A stretch of DNA of 22,707 nucleotides from SIG565 sp045601525 (GTDB lineage Bacteria; Bacillota; Clostridia; Oscillospirales; Acutalibacteraceae): the NCBI GenBank assembly GCA_045601525.1, contig JAZRZR010000043.1, positions 1 through 22,707 of the forward strand, read 5' to 3'. Each line of letters begins with the position of its first letter. The stretch's first letter is position 1. Of this stretch, positions 7,892-14,943 are shown in pieces. A model generated the notes under the pieces. The model was not told the origin of the DNA. It did no database searches and was given only the letters and a program-made list of their open reading frames with translations. The translations under genes were made by a program, and so were the position numbers.

Positions 7892-7920
7892 TTGACTGGC
7901 AAATTTAATTATGCTACAAT
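7892..7920 (+). promoter_or_regulatory. Strong sigma-A promoter of the GH20-PHP-PHP operon
   Basis: TTGACT (7892-7897), 17 bases, TACAAT (7915-7920). The expected start is near 7927, inside the inverted repeat at 7921-7951. Confidence 0.75.
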
Positions 7921-7951
7921 CACAAAAAGGGATACTTTTTTCCTTTTTGTG
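7921..7951 (+). promoter_or_regulatory. Inverted repeat at the operon start site, likely operator or leader hairpin
   Basis: CACAAAAAGG (7921-7930) and CCTTTTTGTG (7942-7951) are perfect complements with an 11-base spacer. They begin immediately after the -10 box, the classic place for a repressor dyad. The RNA could also fold, but a terminator is unlikely because no clear T tract follows. Confidence 0.5.
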
Positions 7952-7975
7952 AAATGTATTTAGGAGAAATGCTTT

Positions 7976-9832
7976 ATGTTTTTGAATCCACAAATATGGC
8001 AAAAAGGGGAACCTATCTCTTTATCGAAAAATGCAAAAATCAAGGGTGAGGGTTACGCTCTCGACCTTATAAACGAAACAATAAATCAATTCGGTATCCC
8101 TAACGGCAGCATCCAAAACATTGAGTTTTGGGACACGCTACCCGAAGGTTTCGCCCTAAAGCAAAAAGAAGATTGTTATGCAATCAAAATAACCGCCGAT
8201 AAAATTTCGCTCTACGGCACAACCCTTAGAGGCCGTATTTATGCCGCAGTTACCCTTAAACAACTTTGCGAATTTGAAGAACTTACTATCGGCTATATAG
8301 AAGATGCCCCCTATTGTGACTATCGTGGTTATCGTGCATTTTTGCCCGGACATGAAACCATTGAAGATTTTTATAAAATGGTTGATATGTTGGTTTACTA
8401 TAAGCACAACTTCTTATTCCTTGAGGTTGGCGGTGCTATGGAATATAAGCGCCATCCTAAAATCAATGAGGTTTGGAGAAAATACGCTGAGGACACAAAG
8501 CGTTTCTCGGGCCGCACACACGAAATTCAATACGGCTATCCTTGGCGCAAAAACTCAATACACACCGATAATGGTGAAGGGGATGTTTTAACCCAAGAGG
8601 AAGTTCGTGGTCTTATAGAATATTGCCGTTATCGTGGCCTTTCGGTATGTCCCGAAGTTCCTACGCTATCCCATGCAGATTATATTTGTATGGCATACCC
8701 CCATATTCGTGAACGCGAGGAGGACATTGAGTTTCCCGACACATATTGTCCCAACCACCCCGATACATACAAAATTGTTTTTGATATTTTAGAAGAAATT
8801 ATCGATGTTTTCGAGCCAAAGATTGTAAACATAGGTCACGACGAGGTATATACCCTTTGCCTTTGTCCTCGTTGCAAGGACAAAAAGCCTTTTGAGGTTT
8901 TTTCAGATGATGTAATCAAAATTCACGATTGGCTATCCGAGCGTGGTATACGCACGGCTATGTGGGGCGACCAACTTTTAGCCGCCATTTTGCCTGACGG
9001 ACGCCCTTGGGCAGGCTCGGGCTCGGGACACCTTTTTGAAAAAGAAGACCCCATGTATTTTAACCCCACATTCTACTGCCGACACATTTTACCAAAAGAT
9101 ATTCTTATGCTTAACTGGTATCATTCCTATGGTCAACAATATGACTATGTATATCACGATTACGAGTTTGAAACCATATATGGCAACTGTTCAGCGCACA
9201 ACATCAAACACTGGGGCGAGCGCATCAAGGCAGGTACAAAAGGCGGTCTTTCTTCAAACTGGGGCACCTTTAAGGAAGAATATATGCAACGCAATTTGCA
9301 ATACTTCCGTTTCGCCTCAAACGCCTACGCCTATTGGAACGAGAATTACGGCGATGATGAACACGATGAAATGGTGGAAAAAACCTTTGCGGAACTTTTC
9401 CGTTTCAAATACGGAAAACTTGAGGACAAGCCCTACATTGTTATATCGCATAATGTTGATAAATTTATAGCACCCGTTGCTTTCTATGATGGCGTGTTTA
9501 TAGAAAACTCTGTTTATCATTTGGGATATTATGAGGTTAAATATTCGGATAATACCACAGCAAAACTTGATGTTAAATACGGCACCAATATTGCCTCAAA
9601 GGACATCAATTACGATTATGCTCTAAAAGGTATTATCATTTATAATGACGATGGCACACCTACAAGTTCCGGTCTTGCACAGGTATCCTACTCTACACTG
9701 CCGTTTATAAACGGTGGCGAAACTTGGTATAAAACCGCATATATAAATCCCTATCCCGAAAAGGAAATTGTTTCGGTTGAATACAAAGCCGATACCGATG
9801 ACACGGTTAATGTTTTAGAAATCACATATTAA
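7976..9832 (+). CDS. Glycoside hydrolase family 20 (beta-N-acetylhexosaminidase-like)
   Basis: A 618-residue enzyme without signal peptide, so it acts inside the cell. Residues ~10-110 look like the GH20b domain that precedes the barrel. The TIM barrel (about 112-450) carries the family's Asp-Glu catalytic pair D289-E290 in NIGHDEVY, where the Glu is acid/base and the Asp positions the substrate N-acetyl group. CPRC follows at 297-300, as in some relatives, with an extra Cys at 295. The C-terminal ~140 residues look like an added beta-sandwich. AGGAGA precedes the ATG. It is the first gene of an operon with two PHP metallohydrolases (18-base gap), so product processing by those enzymes is likely (inference). 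Terminal beta-GlcNAc or GalNAc is the family substrate; the true one is unknown. Confidence 0.85.
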   Translation: MFLNPQIWQKGEPISLSKNAKIKGEGYALDLINETINQFGIPNGSIQNIEFWDTLPEGFALKQKEDCYAIKITADKISLYGTTLRGRIYAAVTLKQLCEFEELTIGYIEDAPYCDYRGYRAFLPGHETIEDFYKMVDMLVYYKHNFLFLEVGGAMEYKRHPKINEVWRKYAEDTKRFSGRTHEIQYGYPWRKNSIHTDNGEGDVLTQEEVRGLIEYCRYRGLSVCPEVPTLSHADYICMAYPHIREREEDIEFPDTYCPNHPDTYKIVFDILEEIIDVFEPKIVNIGHDEVYTLCLCPRCKDKKPFEVFSDDVIKIHDWLSERGIRTAMWGDQLLAAILPDGRPWAGSGSGHLFEKEDPMYFNPTFYCRHILPKDILMLNWYHSYGQQYDYVYHDYEFETIYGNCSAHNIKHWGERIKAGTKGGLSSNWGTFKEEYMQRNLQYFRFASNAYAYWNENYGDDEHDEMVEKTFAELFRFKYGKLEDKPYIVISHNVDKFIAPVAFYDGVFIENSVYHLGYYEVKYSDNTTAKLDVKYGTNIASKDINYDYALKGIIIYNDDGTPTSSGLAQVSYSTLPFINGGETWYKTAYINPYPEKEIVSVEYKADTDDTVNVLEITY

Positions 9833-9850
9833 ACCGAGAGGTGCTTATAT

Positions 9851-10786
9851 ATGATTAGACATCAGGCATTTATAGAAAAAAGAAAGATGCTAAAGGGTAA
9901 TTTGCACACCCACACCACCCGTTCAGACGGCAAGCTGACTCCCGAAGAAGTTATGCGTCTTTACAAAGATAAAGGCTATGATTTTATTGCCCTTACCGAC
10001 CATCATATTTATAATCTTAAGAACTTCAATGAAGGTCTTGGACTGACAATTATCCCCGGTGTTGAAACCGACACGCACAATCTTATGCCAAGCGGCCGAG
10101 GATACTCCAACTTCCATGTTGTTGCTATTGGTCCCTCAAAAGAAAACGGCAACGGCTATGAACAAGATGAAGAGATTACATACATAAATGTTAAAAACTC
10201 TAAAGAGTATCAACCTTATCTTGATGATATGCATAAAAGGAACAATCTCACAATCTATTGCCACCCCGAGTGGAGCAGCACTCCTGCAAGAATGTTTGAT
10301 ACCCAAAAAGGCCACACCGCTATGGAAATATGGAACACAACCTCGGTTGTGAACTATGATATTGATAAAGACGCTTCCTATTGGGATGAACTTTTAGCTC
10401 AGGATATTAAAATTTGGGGCGTTGCAAGCGATGATTCCCACAGCGAGCATACCCTTGGCCGTGGTTTTGTGATGGTTAATGCCGAAAACGATATAAATTC
10501 CATTTTAGAGGCTCTTAAAGAGGGCAAGTTTTACTCATCAACAGGTCCCTTGATTTACGATTTTTACATCGAAAACGATAAAGCAATAATTGAATGTTCG
10601 CCCGCCGTTAGAGGCGCCCTTAACTCAATGGGACATCAACAATATTTACAGCGTCCGGGCAGAGAGGTTACACGATTTGAATTCGACCTCAATCGTTGGC
10701 CAAAGGGTTACAGTTATATTCGCCTTGATATTACCGATAAGGACGGTAACAAGGCTTGGACAAATCCAATATTTTTAATCGACTAA
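9851..10786 (+). CDS. PHP-domain metallohydrolase (CehA/McbA-like), copy 1
   Basis: A 311-residue cytoplasmic metal-dependent hydrolase. PHP metal ligands are visible: H19 and H21 (NLHTHT), D26 (RSDG), D50-H51 (LTDHH), E72 (PGVET), H89, H138 (IYCHPEWS), and D194/D195-H197 (ASDDSH). These fit a multinuclear site that cleaves phosphoesters or other esters. The last ~60 residues form a small beta-rich tail ending in KAWTNPIFL. GAGAGGTG precedes the ATG. It lies between the GH20 gene and a close paralogue; by eye 38 of the first 56 residues are identical between the two. Its substrate is unknown but probably a product of the GH20 step. Confidence 0.85.
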   Translation: MIRHQAFIEKRKMLKGNLHTHTTRSDGKLTPEEVMRLYKDKGYDFIALTDHHIYNLKNFNEGLGLTIIPGVETDTHNLMPSGRGYSNFHVVAIGPSKENGNGYEQDEEITYINVKNSKEYQPYLDDMHKRNNLTIYCHPEWSSTPARMFDTQKGHTAMEIWNTTSVVNYDIDKDASYWDELLAQDIKIWGVASDDSHSEHTLGRGFVMVNAENDINSILEALKEGKFYSSTGPLIYDFYIENDKAIIECSPAVRGALNSMGHQQYLQRPGREVTRFEFDLNRWPKGYSYIRLDITDKDGNKAWTNPIFLID

Positions 10787-10803
10787 ATTTCAGGAGGACA
10801 ATT

Positions 10804-11799
10804 ATGATTAGACAACAGGCTTTTATCGAAAAACGCAAAATGCTCAAAGGACAACTTCACTGTCACACCAATCGTTCTGATGGTTGGTACACCCCACAAG
10901 ATACCGTTGAGCGTTATATAGCAAAGGGCTTTGATTTTCTTGCTATAACCGACCACCGCATTTACAATCTCGAACATCCTTCGCCCGAAAAAAATATTAC
11001 AATTATACCAGGTGTTGAAGAAGAATCGGTTGGAATCAAACCCGGAATTGGCGGTTACTGTTGTTTCCATATAGTTGCCCTTGGCCCCACAAAAGAGGAC
11101 GGCAACGGCTACGAACACGATGAGGACACAGGCAGAGCCGATGTAAGAAACAGCGAACAATATCAACCCTATCTTGATAAAATGCACGAGAAAAACAACA
11201 TTACAATCTATTGTCACCCCGAGTGGAGCAGCACACCTGCTCGCCTTTTTGAAACCCAAAAAGGCCATGTTGCTATGGAAATTTGGAACACAGGTTCAGC
11301 CCTTAAGGGTGATGATGCTAACGCTGCATATTGGGATGAACTTTTAGCAGGTGGTTATCGCCTTTGGGGTGTTGCTACCGATGATATGCACTACGATGCG
11401 CATTTAGGCGGCGGCTGGGTAATGGTTAACTCCGAAAATAACATCAACGACATTTTAGCAGCTGTTAAAGAAGGCAAATTCTACTCCTCCTGCGGACCTG
11501 AAATATATGATTTTTATGTGAGTGATGATGGCAAGGCTGTTATTGAGTGTTCACCTGTCGCAAATGTTTGCTTGCAATCTATGGGTCACCCGAGGCGTGC
11601 TGCACTCGACCCCAAGGGTTACACCTACGGCGGTGTAGAAGTTACCAAAAACGAAGACGGCAAACTAACCCGCGTTGAGTTCGACCTTGTTAATACATGG
11701 CCTAAAGGCTTTGAATACATTCGTTTAAGCGTGATTGATGAAAACGGCAACCGTGCTTGGACCAATCCTATTTTCTTTGATGAAACCTTTAGAGGTTAA
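10804..11799 (+). CDS. PHP-domain metallohydrolase (CehA/McbA-like), copy 2
   Basis: A 331-residue paralogue of the preceding gene. It keeps every metal ligand at nearly the same position: H19, H21, D26, D50-H51, E72, H89, H138, D193/D194-H196. It differs by an insertion of about 20 residues near 275-295 (RRAALDPKGYTYGG region) before the shared C-terminal strand region ending in RAWTNPIFF. The start at 10804 has a clear AGGAGG site 6 bases upstream; an open frame reaching 10756 lies inside the previous gene and is not used. Last gene of the operon. Retention of two diverged copies suggests different substrates or a heteromer (inference). Confidence 0.85.
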   Translation: MIRQQAFIEKRKMLKGQLHCHTNRSDGWYTPQDTVERYIAKGFDFLAITDHRIYNLEHPSPEKNITIIPGVEEESVGIKPGIGGYCCFHIVALGPTKEDGNGYEHDEDTGRADVRNSEQYQPYLDKMHEKNNITIYCHPEWSSTPARLFETQKGHVAMEIWNTGSALKGDDANAAYWDELLAGGYRLWGVATDDMHYDAHLGGGWVMVNSENNINDILAAVKEGKFYSSCGPEIYDFYVSDDGKAVIECSPVANVCLQSMGHPRRAALDPKGYTYGGVEVTKNEDGKLTRVEFDLVNTWPKGFEYIRLSVIDENGNRAWTNPIFFDETFRG

Positions 11800-11806
11800 T
11801 AGAAAG

Positions 11807-11841
11807 CCCCGATATGCGATGCATATCGGGGTCTTCCTTTT
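11807..11841 (+). terminator. Terminator of the GH20-PHP-PHP operon
   Basis: Perfect 11-base arms CCCCGATATGC (11807-11817) and GCATATCGGGG (11821-11831) around a 3-base loop, followed by a T-rich tract. It closes the operon 7 bases after the stop. Confidence 0.9.
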
Positions 11842-11871
11842 GAAAACACTTTTTATATAAACACATATAAT
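11840..11871 (+). promoter_or_regulatory. Probable promoter of the DUF11 gene
   Basis: A consensus TATAAT (11866-11871). The best -35 match, TTGAAA (11840-11845), is 20 bases away, which is too long, so the -35 assignment is weak. A small hairpin (ACAGGC 11878-11883 with GCCTGT 11889-11894) follows in the leader. Confidence 0.45.
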
Positions 11872-11917
11872 GGTATGACAGGCTATTGGCCTGTACAAAT
11901 CAAAAGGAGGAAAAAAT

Positions 11918-12766
11918 ATGGCTATATTCACAAACCAAGCCACCCTTTCTTATAGTGGCGGAACCGTGAATTCAAATATCACAACAGGTGAAATTCTTGA
12001 GGTTTTATCTGCAACTAAAACTGCTGTTGAGCCGACCTATTCCGAAGGTCAGGACACAACCTATATTGTAAACGTTACAAACTCGGGCAACACCGCATTT
12101 ACAGGTCTTATCCTAACCGATGACCTCGGCGCATATACCTTTGGCGCTACCACAGTTGTACCCCTTTCTTATCTTGAGGGCTCGGTAAAATATTTCATCA
12201 ACGGCGTTTTGCAACCGGCCCCCACAGTAGCCGCAGGGCCACCCCTTGTTATTTCTAATATAACAATACCCGCAAACTCAGTGGCAACAATTGCTTATAC
12301 CGCAACTGCTAACGAATTTGCGTCCCCTGAAACCACAGGTGTTATCACTAATACAGTTACAGTAAGCGGAGGCATCACTCCCGTAACCGCAAGCGAAACA
12401 GTGCCCGCAGAAAATGCCGCTAATTTAAGTATCACAAAATCGCTTACTCCCTTGGTAGTTACCGAAAACGGTCAATTAACCTACACCTTTGTTATTCAAA
12501 ACACAGGCAATCTCGATGCCGATGCTACCGACAACGTAGTTATCACCGACCTTTTCGACCCGATTTTGTCGAATATCACAGTAACCTATAACGGCGCCCC
12601 CTGGAGCGAACCTGCCAACTACACCTACAACGAAGTAACAGGTCTTTTCGCAACTGCTCCCGGACAAATAACCGTTCCTGCCGCCACCTTTACTCAGGAT
12701 GCAGTAACAGGCGCTTGGACAATAACTCCCGGCACCGCAATCATCACAGTTACAGGAACTGTTTAA
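11918..12766 (+). CDS. DUF11-repeat protein
   Basis: A 282-residue protein rich in Thr, Asn, Val and Ala with only two regions of note: two DUF11-type beta-sandwich repeats (about 30-155 and 165-282), each with the hallmark of an N-T/S-G-N turn (VNVTNSGNTAF; VIQNTGNLDAD) followed by an ITD/LTDD strand. Such repeats usually build cell-surface fibres, yet there is no signal peptide, membrane segment or sorting motif. A common clostridial subgroup starts the same way (MAIFTNQATLSY...). AAAGGAGG precedes the ATG. It has its own promoter region and terminator, so it is a single-gene unit. Cellular location and role are unknown; non-classical export or a spore-coat-like role are guesses. Confidence 0.8.
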   Translation: MAIFTNQATLSYSGGTVNSNITTGEILEVLSATKTAVEPTYSEGQDTTYIVNVTNSGNTAFTGLILTDDLGAYTFGATTVVPLSYLEGSVKYFINGVLQPAPTVAAGPPLVISNITIPANSVATIAYTATANEFASPETTGVITNTVTVSGGITPVTASETVPAENAANLSITKSLTPLVVTENGQLTYTFVIQNTGNLDADATDNVVITDLFDPILSNITVTYNGAPWSEPANYTYNEVTGLFATAPGQITVPAATFTQDAVTGAWTITPGTAIITVTGTV

Positions 12767-12771
12767 TATTA

Positions 12772-12794
12772 AAACCCCGAAAAATTCGGGGTTT
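12772..12794 (+). terminator. Terminator of the DUF11 gene
   Basis: AAACCCCGAA (12772-12781) and TTCGGGGTTT (12785-12794), perfect arms with a 3-base loop. Confidence 0.85.
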
Positions 12795-12800
12795 ACTTAT

Positions 12801-12878
12801 TTAATCATTGGCCTTGAATACATCGGCGACCTCGCTTATGGTTACAAAGGCCTTTTTATCTATCGATTTGTACCTTTT
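12801..12878 (-). pseudogene. C-terminal remnant of a YitT/DUF2179 membrane-protein gene
   Basis: On the minus strand 26 sense codons end in TAA at 12803-12801. They read roughly KRYKSIDKKAFVTISEV followed by ADVFKAND. This closely resembles the end of YitT-family proteins (DUF2179: ...DPKAFVTVSEV.EVLG...). An in-frame TAA lies directly upstream (12881-12879) and no start exists, so only the tail remains, squeezed between the DUF11 terminator and the phosphoesterase stop. The match is by memory and short, so chance cannot be excluded. Confidence 0.5.
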
Positions 12879-12884
12879 TTACAC

Positions 12885-13529
12885 CTATAATTCTACTATT
12901 TCGTTATAAATCCTAAAATGCTTACCATCGATTTTCTCGATAACATGCTCGTGACCTGAATACCAAAGTTTATATTCAACCGACTCGTCAATATATCGGC
13001 AAAGTTCTAAAAGATTTTGGCTTATAACGGGATAGGTTTCATCATACTCGTATTTATGTGTTAAAACAAAATCAACCCTATTATTATGCCTCTTAAGATT
13101 TTCCTTGGCGTAATTTACCTCGATCTCACTCGGCTCCTCTTTGGGACTCCAAAGGCCACGCTCTTTCCATGACGCCGAACTTTTGCAGCCGCCCATTACA
13201 AAAAGTTTTTTGCCTTCCATCTCGTAAATTCCGCCACGCTCTAACATAAAAATTTTATCAGTTAATTTATGCGCCTTGCCTCCGAAAAATTCTACTACGG
13301 GATAAGAATAAAGCAAATCGTAATTTTCGTGGTTACCATCTATAAAGGCTACATTTTTCTTTATGGATAAAAAGAATTCATCAAAGGCTTTATTTTGCTC
13401 GGTTTTTTCGAAGCCAAAACCTATATCGCCCAAAATTATAAGCCAATCCTCATCGGTGGCCTTTTGCAAATATTCGTTTAATCCCAAAAAATTTTTATCG
13501 GCGTGTATATCACTTATTAAATATATCAT
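12885..13529 (-). CDS. Calcineurin-like metallophosphoesterase
   Basis: A 214-residue cytoplasmic phosphoesterase with the full metallophosphatase ligand set: D7 and H9 (SDIHAD), D35 (LGDIG), N66-H67 (DGNHE), H158 (LTHK), H193 and H195 (SGHEH), which bind two metals. Size and the GNHE/GHEH layout fit small cytoplasmic members that act on phosphodiesters or phosphoproteins; the substrate is unknown. AGAGG lies shortly before the ATG. It is divergent from the hydrolase at 13659 and shares its promoter dyad. Confidence 0.9.
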   Translation of the reverse strand: MIYLISDIHADKNFLGLNEYLQKATDEDWLIILGDIGFGFEKTEQNKAFDEFFLSIKKNVAFIDGNHENYDLLYSYPVVEFFGGKAHKLTDKIFMLERGGIYEMEGKKLFVMGGCKSSASWKERGLWSPKEEPSEIEVNYAKENLKRHNNRVDFVLTHKYEYDETYPVISQNLLELCRYIDESVEYKLWYSGHEHVIEKIDGKHFRIYNEIVEL

Positions 13530-13559
13530 ATTAACCTCTTTGTTTTATTTTGTAATATA

Positions 13560-13637
13560 ATTTTACCCTATTACCCCTTAAAAAGCAACCCGAAAAAATA
13601 AAATGGGTTGCTTTTACCTACTCTTTGGTGATAAAAT
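13560..13637. promoter_or_regulatory. Symmetrical divergent promoter with an 11-base inverted repeat
   Basis: Arms AAAAGCAACCC (13581-13591) and GGGTTGCTTTT (13605-13615) are perfect complements. Each arm supplies a TTGCTT -35 box pointing outwards: leftwards TTGCTT (13588-13583), 17 bases, TAAAAT (13565-13560); rightwards TTGCTT (13608-13613), 18 bases, TAAAAT (13632-13637) with TGA before it. The dyad looks at first like a terminator but lies between divergent genes. Confidence 0.55.
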
Positions 13638-13658
13638 ACTACTAAGAGGTGATACACT

Positions 13659-14585
13659 TTGATTTGGGCTTTGGGGATTTTTATTCTTCTCATCATTCTT
13701 ATACTCTTGATTTCTTATATATGCTTTCATCTTGCTTTTTTTGTTTCAAAAAAAGAACGGATTAAAAACTCGGCCAAATTGGTTCCCGATGGTGAGATTT
13801 ATTTGCCGTATAAATCGCAAATTCTAAAGTGGGGCGAAGAGGCAAGGGCGCTACCCCATCAAGAATTCAGTATAGTTTCTTTTGACGGCACACGACTTTT
13901 TGCCAAATACTACGAATATAAAAATGGTGCGCCGATTGAACTTATGTTTCACGGTTATAGAGGTACTGCCGAGCGAGATTTATCGGGCGGCGTTCAGCGT
14001 TGCTTTGCTTTAGGGCGCAGCGCCTTTATCGTTGACCAACGAACAAGCGGAAAAAGCGGCGGTAATGTAATAACCTTTGGAATTAAAGAACACAAGGACT
14101 GTCTTTGTTGGATAGATTTTATGATAAAGCAGTTTGGTGACAATGTTAAAATTCACCTTACGGGAATTTCCATGGGCGCCTCTACCGTCTTAATGGCGGC
14201 AGGCGAAGATTTACCCAAAAATGTGGTTGGTGTTCTTGCCGATTGCGGTTTTAGCAGCGCCAAAGATATAATAAAAAAGGTTATTCGTGAAATGGGATTG
14301 CCCGAAAACCTTGCCTACCCCTTTGTGAAATTGGGCGCATTAATTTATGGAGGATTTAATTTAGAAGAAAAAACAAGTGAAAATTCCCTTCGAAACTGCA
14401 CCGTTCCCGTTATATTTTTTCACGGCGACACCGATGATTTTGTTCCGTCATACATGAGCGAAATCAACTACAACGCCTGTTCCTCTAAAAAAAGGCTGGT
14501 AATTATCAAGGGCGCAGGTCACGGACTTTGCTACCTTGTCGAACCCGATACATACATTAGTGAATTAAAAGATTTTTACAAATAA
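13659..14585 (+). CDS. Membrane-anchored alpha/beta hydrolase
   Basis: A 308-residue serine hydrolase with one N-terminal membrane segment (about 3-28; a run of I/L) and then positive residues KKERIK, so it is anchored by its N-terminus or has an uncleaved signal. The catalytic triad is S171 (GISMGAS), D259 (HGDTDDFVP) and H288 (GAGHG), with HGYRG (98-102) as the oxyanion region. It resembles the YqkD/BEM46-like hydrolases of Firmicutes; substrate unknown. The start is TTG at 13659 with AGAGGTGA about 8 bases upstream; no ATG fits better. Single-gene unit closed by a strong terminator. Confidence 0.85.
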   Translation: MIWALGIFILLIILILLISYICFHLAFFVSKKERIKNSAKLVPDGEIYLPYKSQILKWGEEARALPHQEFSIVSFDGTRLFAKYYEYKNGAPIELMFHGYRGTAERDLSGGVQRCFALGRSAFIVDQRTSGKSGGNVITFGIKEHKDCLCWIDFMIKQFGDNVKIHLTGISMGASTVLMAAGEDLPKNVVGVLADCGFSSAKDIIKKVIREMGLPENLAYPFVKLGALIYGGFNLEEKTSENSLRNCTVPVIFFHGDTDDFVPSYMSEINYNACSSKKRLVIIKGAGHGLCYLVEPDTYISELKDFYK

Positions 14586-14591
14586 AAACAC

Positions 14592-14630
14592 AAAAACACC
14601 GCATAGAAAATTTATCTATGCGGTGTTTTT
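14592..14630. terminator. Bidirectional terminator between hydrolase and XRE gene
   Basis: Perfect 16-base arms (14592-14607, 14615-14630) with a 7-base loop, A run on one side and T run on the other, between two convergent genes. Confidence 0.9.
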
Positions 14631-14631
14631 A

Positions 14632-14844
14632 TTATTTATATGGTTTGGGATTATCAGTAATTCCTGCAAGGAAATCAATGCTTGTTTCATAAAATTTCGC
14701 AAGTTTTATAAAAATATCTATCGGCACATTTAATCTACCTATTTCATAATCCGAATATGTTGTTTGATGAACCTTTAGCAAATCCGCCATTTGTGCTTGT
14801 GTTAAATCTCTGTCTTCTCGCATATCCCTTAAACGATTAACCAT
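14632..14844 (-). CDS. XRE-family HTH regulator (small)
   Basis: A 70-residue protein made of one HTH_3 domain: LRDMREDRDLTQAQMADLL, the recognition helix region HQTTYSDYEIG and a C-terminal helix IKLAKFYETSIDFLAG, the standard order of Cro/CI-type repressors. No sensor or peptidase domain is attached. GGGAGTGA lies about 6 bases before the ATG. It is divergent from the SLOG-like gene and its 5' region holds four copies of TTAAGGGA, one inside its own first codons, so it probably represses itself and the neighbour (inference). Confidence 0.92.
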   Translation of the reverse strand: MVNRLRDMREDRDLTQAQMADLLKVHQTTYSDYEIGRLNVPIDIFIKLAKFYETSIDFLAGITDNPKPYK

Positions 14845-14918
14845 TTTATCACTCCCTATCCCAAATTATGCCTTAAGGGAATATGCCTTATTGACTTTTA
14901 AGGGAAATTCCCTTAAAA
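14825..14918. promoter_or_regulatory. TTAAGGGA operator array
   Basis: TTAAGGGA occurs four times: minus strand 14832-14825, plus 14873-14880, plus 14898-14905 and minus 14916-14909. The last two form a perfect 23-base palindrome (14896-14918) with 11-base arms (TTTTAAGGGAA) and one central base. The 8-mer ATGCCTTA is also repeated (14868-14875 and 14883-14890). Confidence 0.7.
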
Positions 14919-14919
14919 T
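14891..14919 (+). promoter_or_regulatory. Sigma-A promoter of the SLOG-like gene
   Basis: TTGACT (14891-14896), 17 bases, TAAAAT (14914-14919). The whole spacer is occupied by the 23-base palindrome, so a bound repressor would block RNA polymerase. Confidence 0.75.
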
Positions 14920-14943
14920 TATTTGTAGCGGGAAGGTGATTTT

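Noticed and set aside
10783..11268. Open frame of 161 codons opposite the second PHP gene
   Set aside because: Antisense shadow of a clearly coding, metal-ligand-bearing gene; no ribosome site.
9851..11799. PHP duplication as an assembly artefact
   Set aside because: The copies differ at many positions and in length, so they are old paralogues and not a repeated read.
13581..13615. Intrinsic terminator
   Set aside because: It lies between divergent genes and its arms carry well-spaced -35 boxes; kept as a promoter dyad instead, though termination cannot be ruled out.
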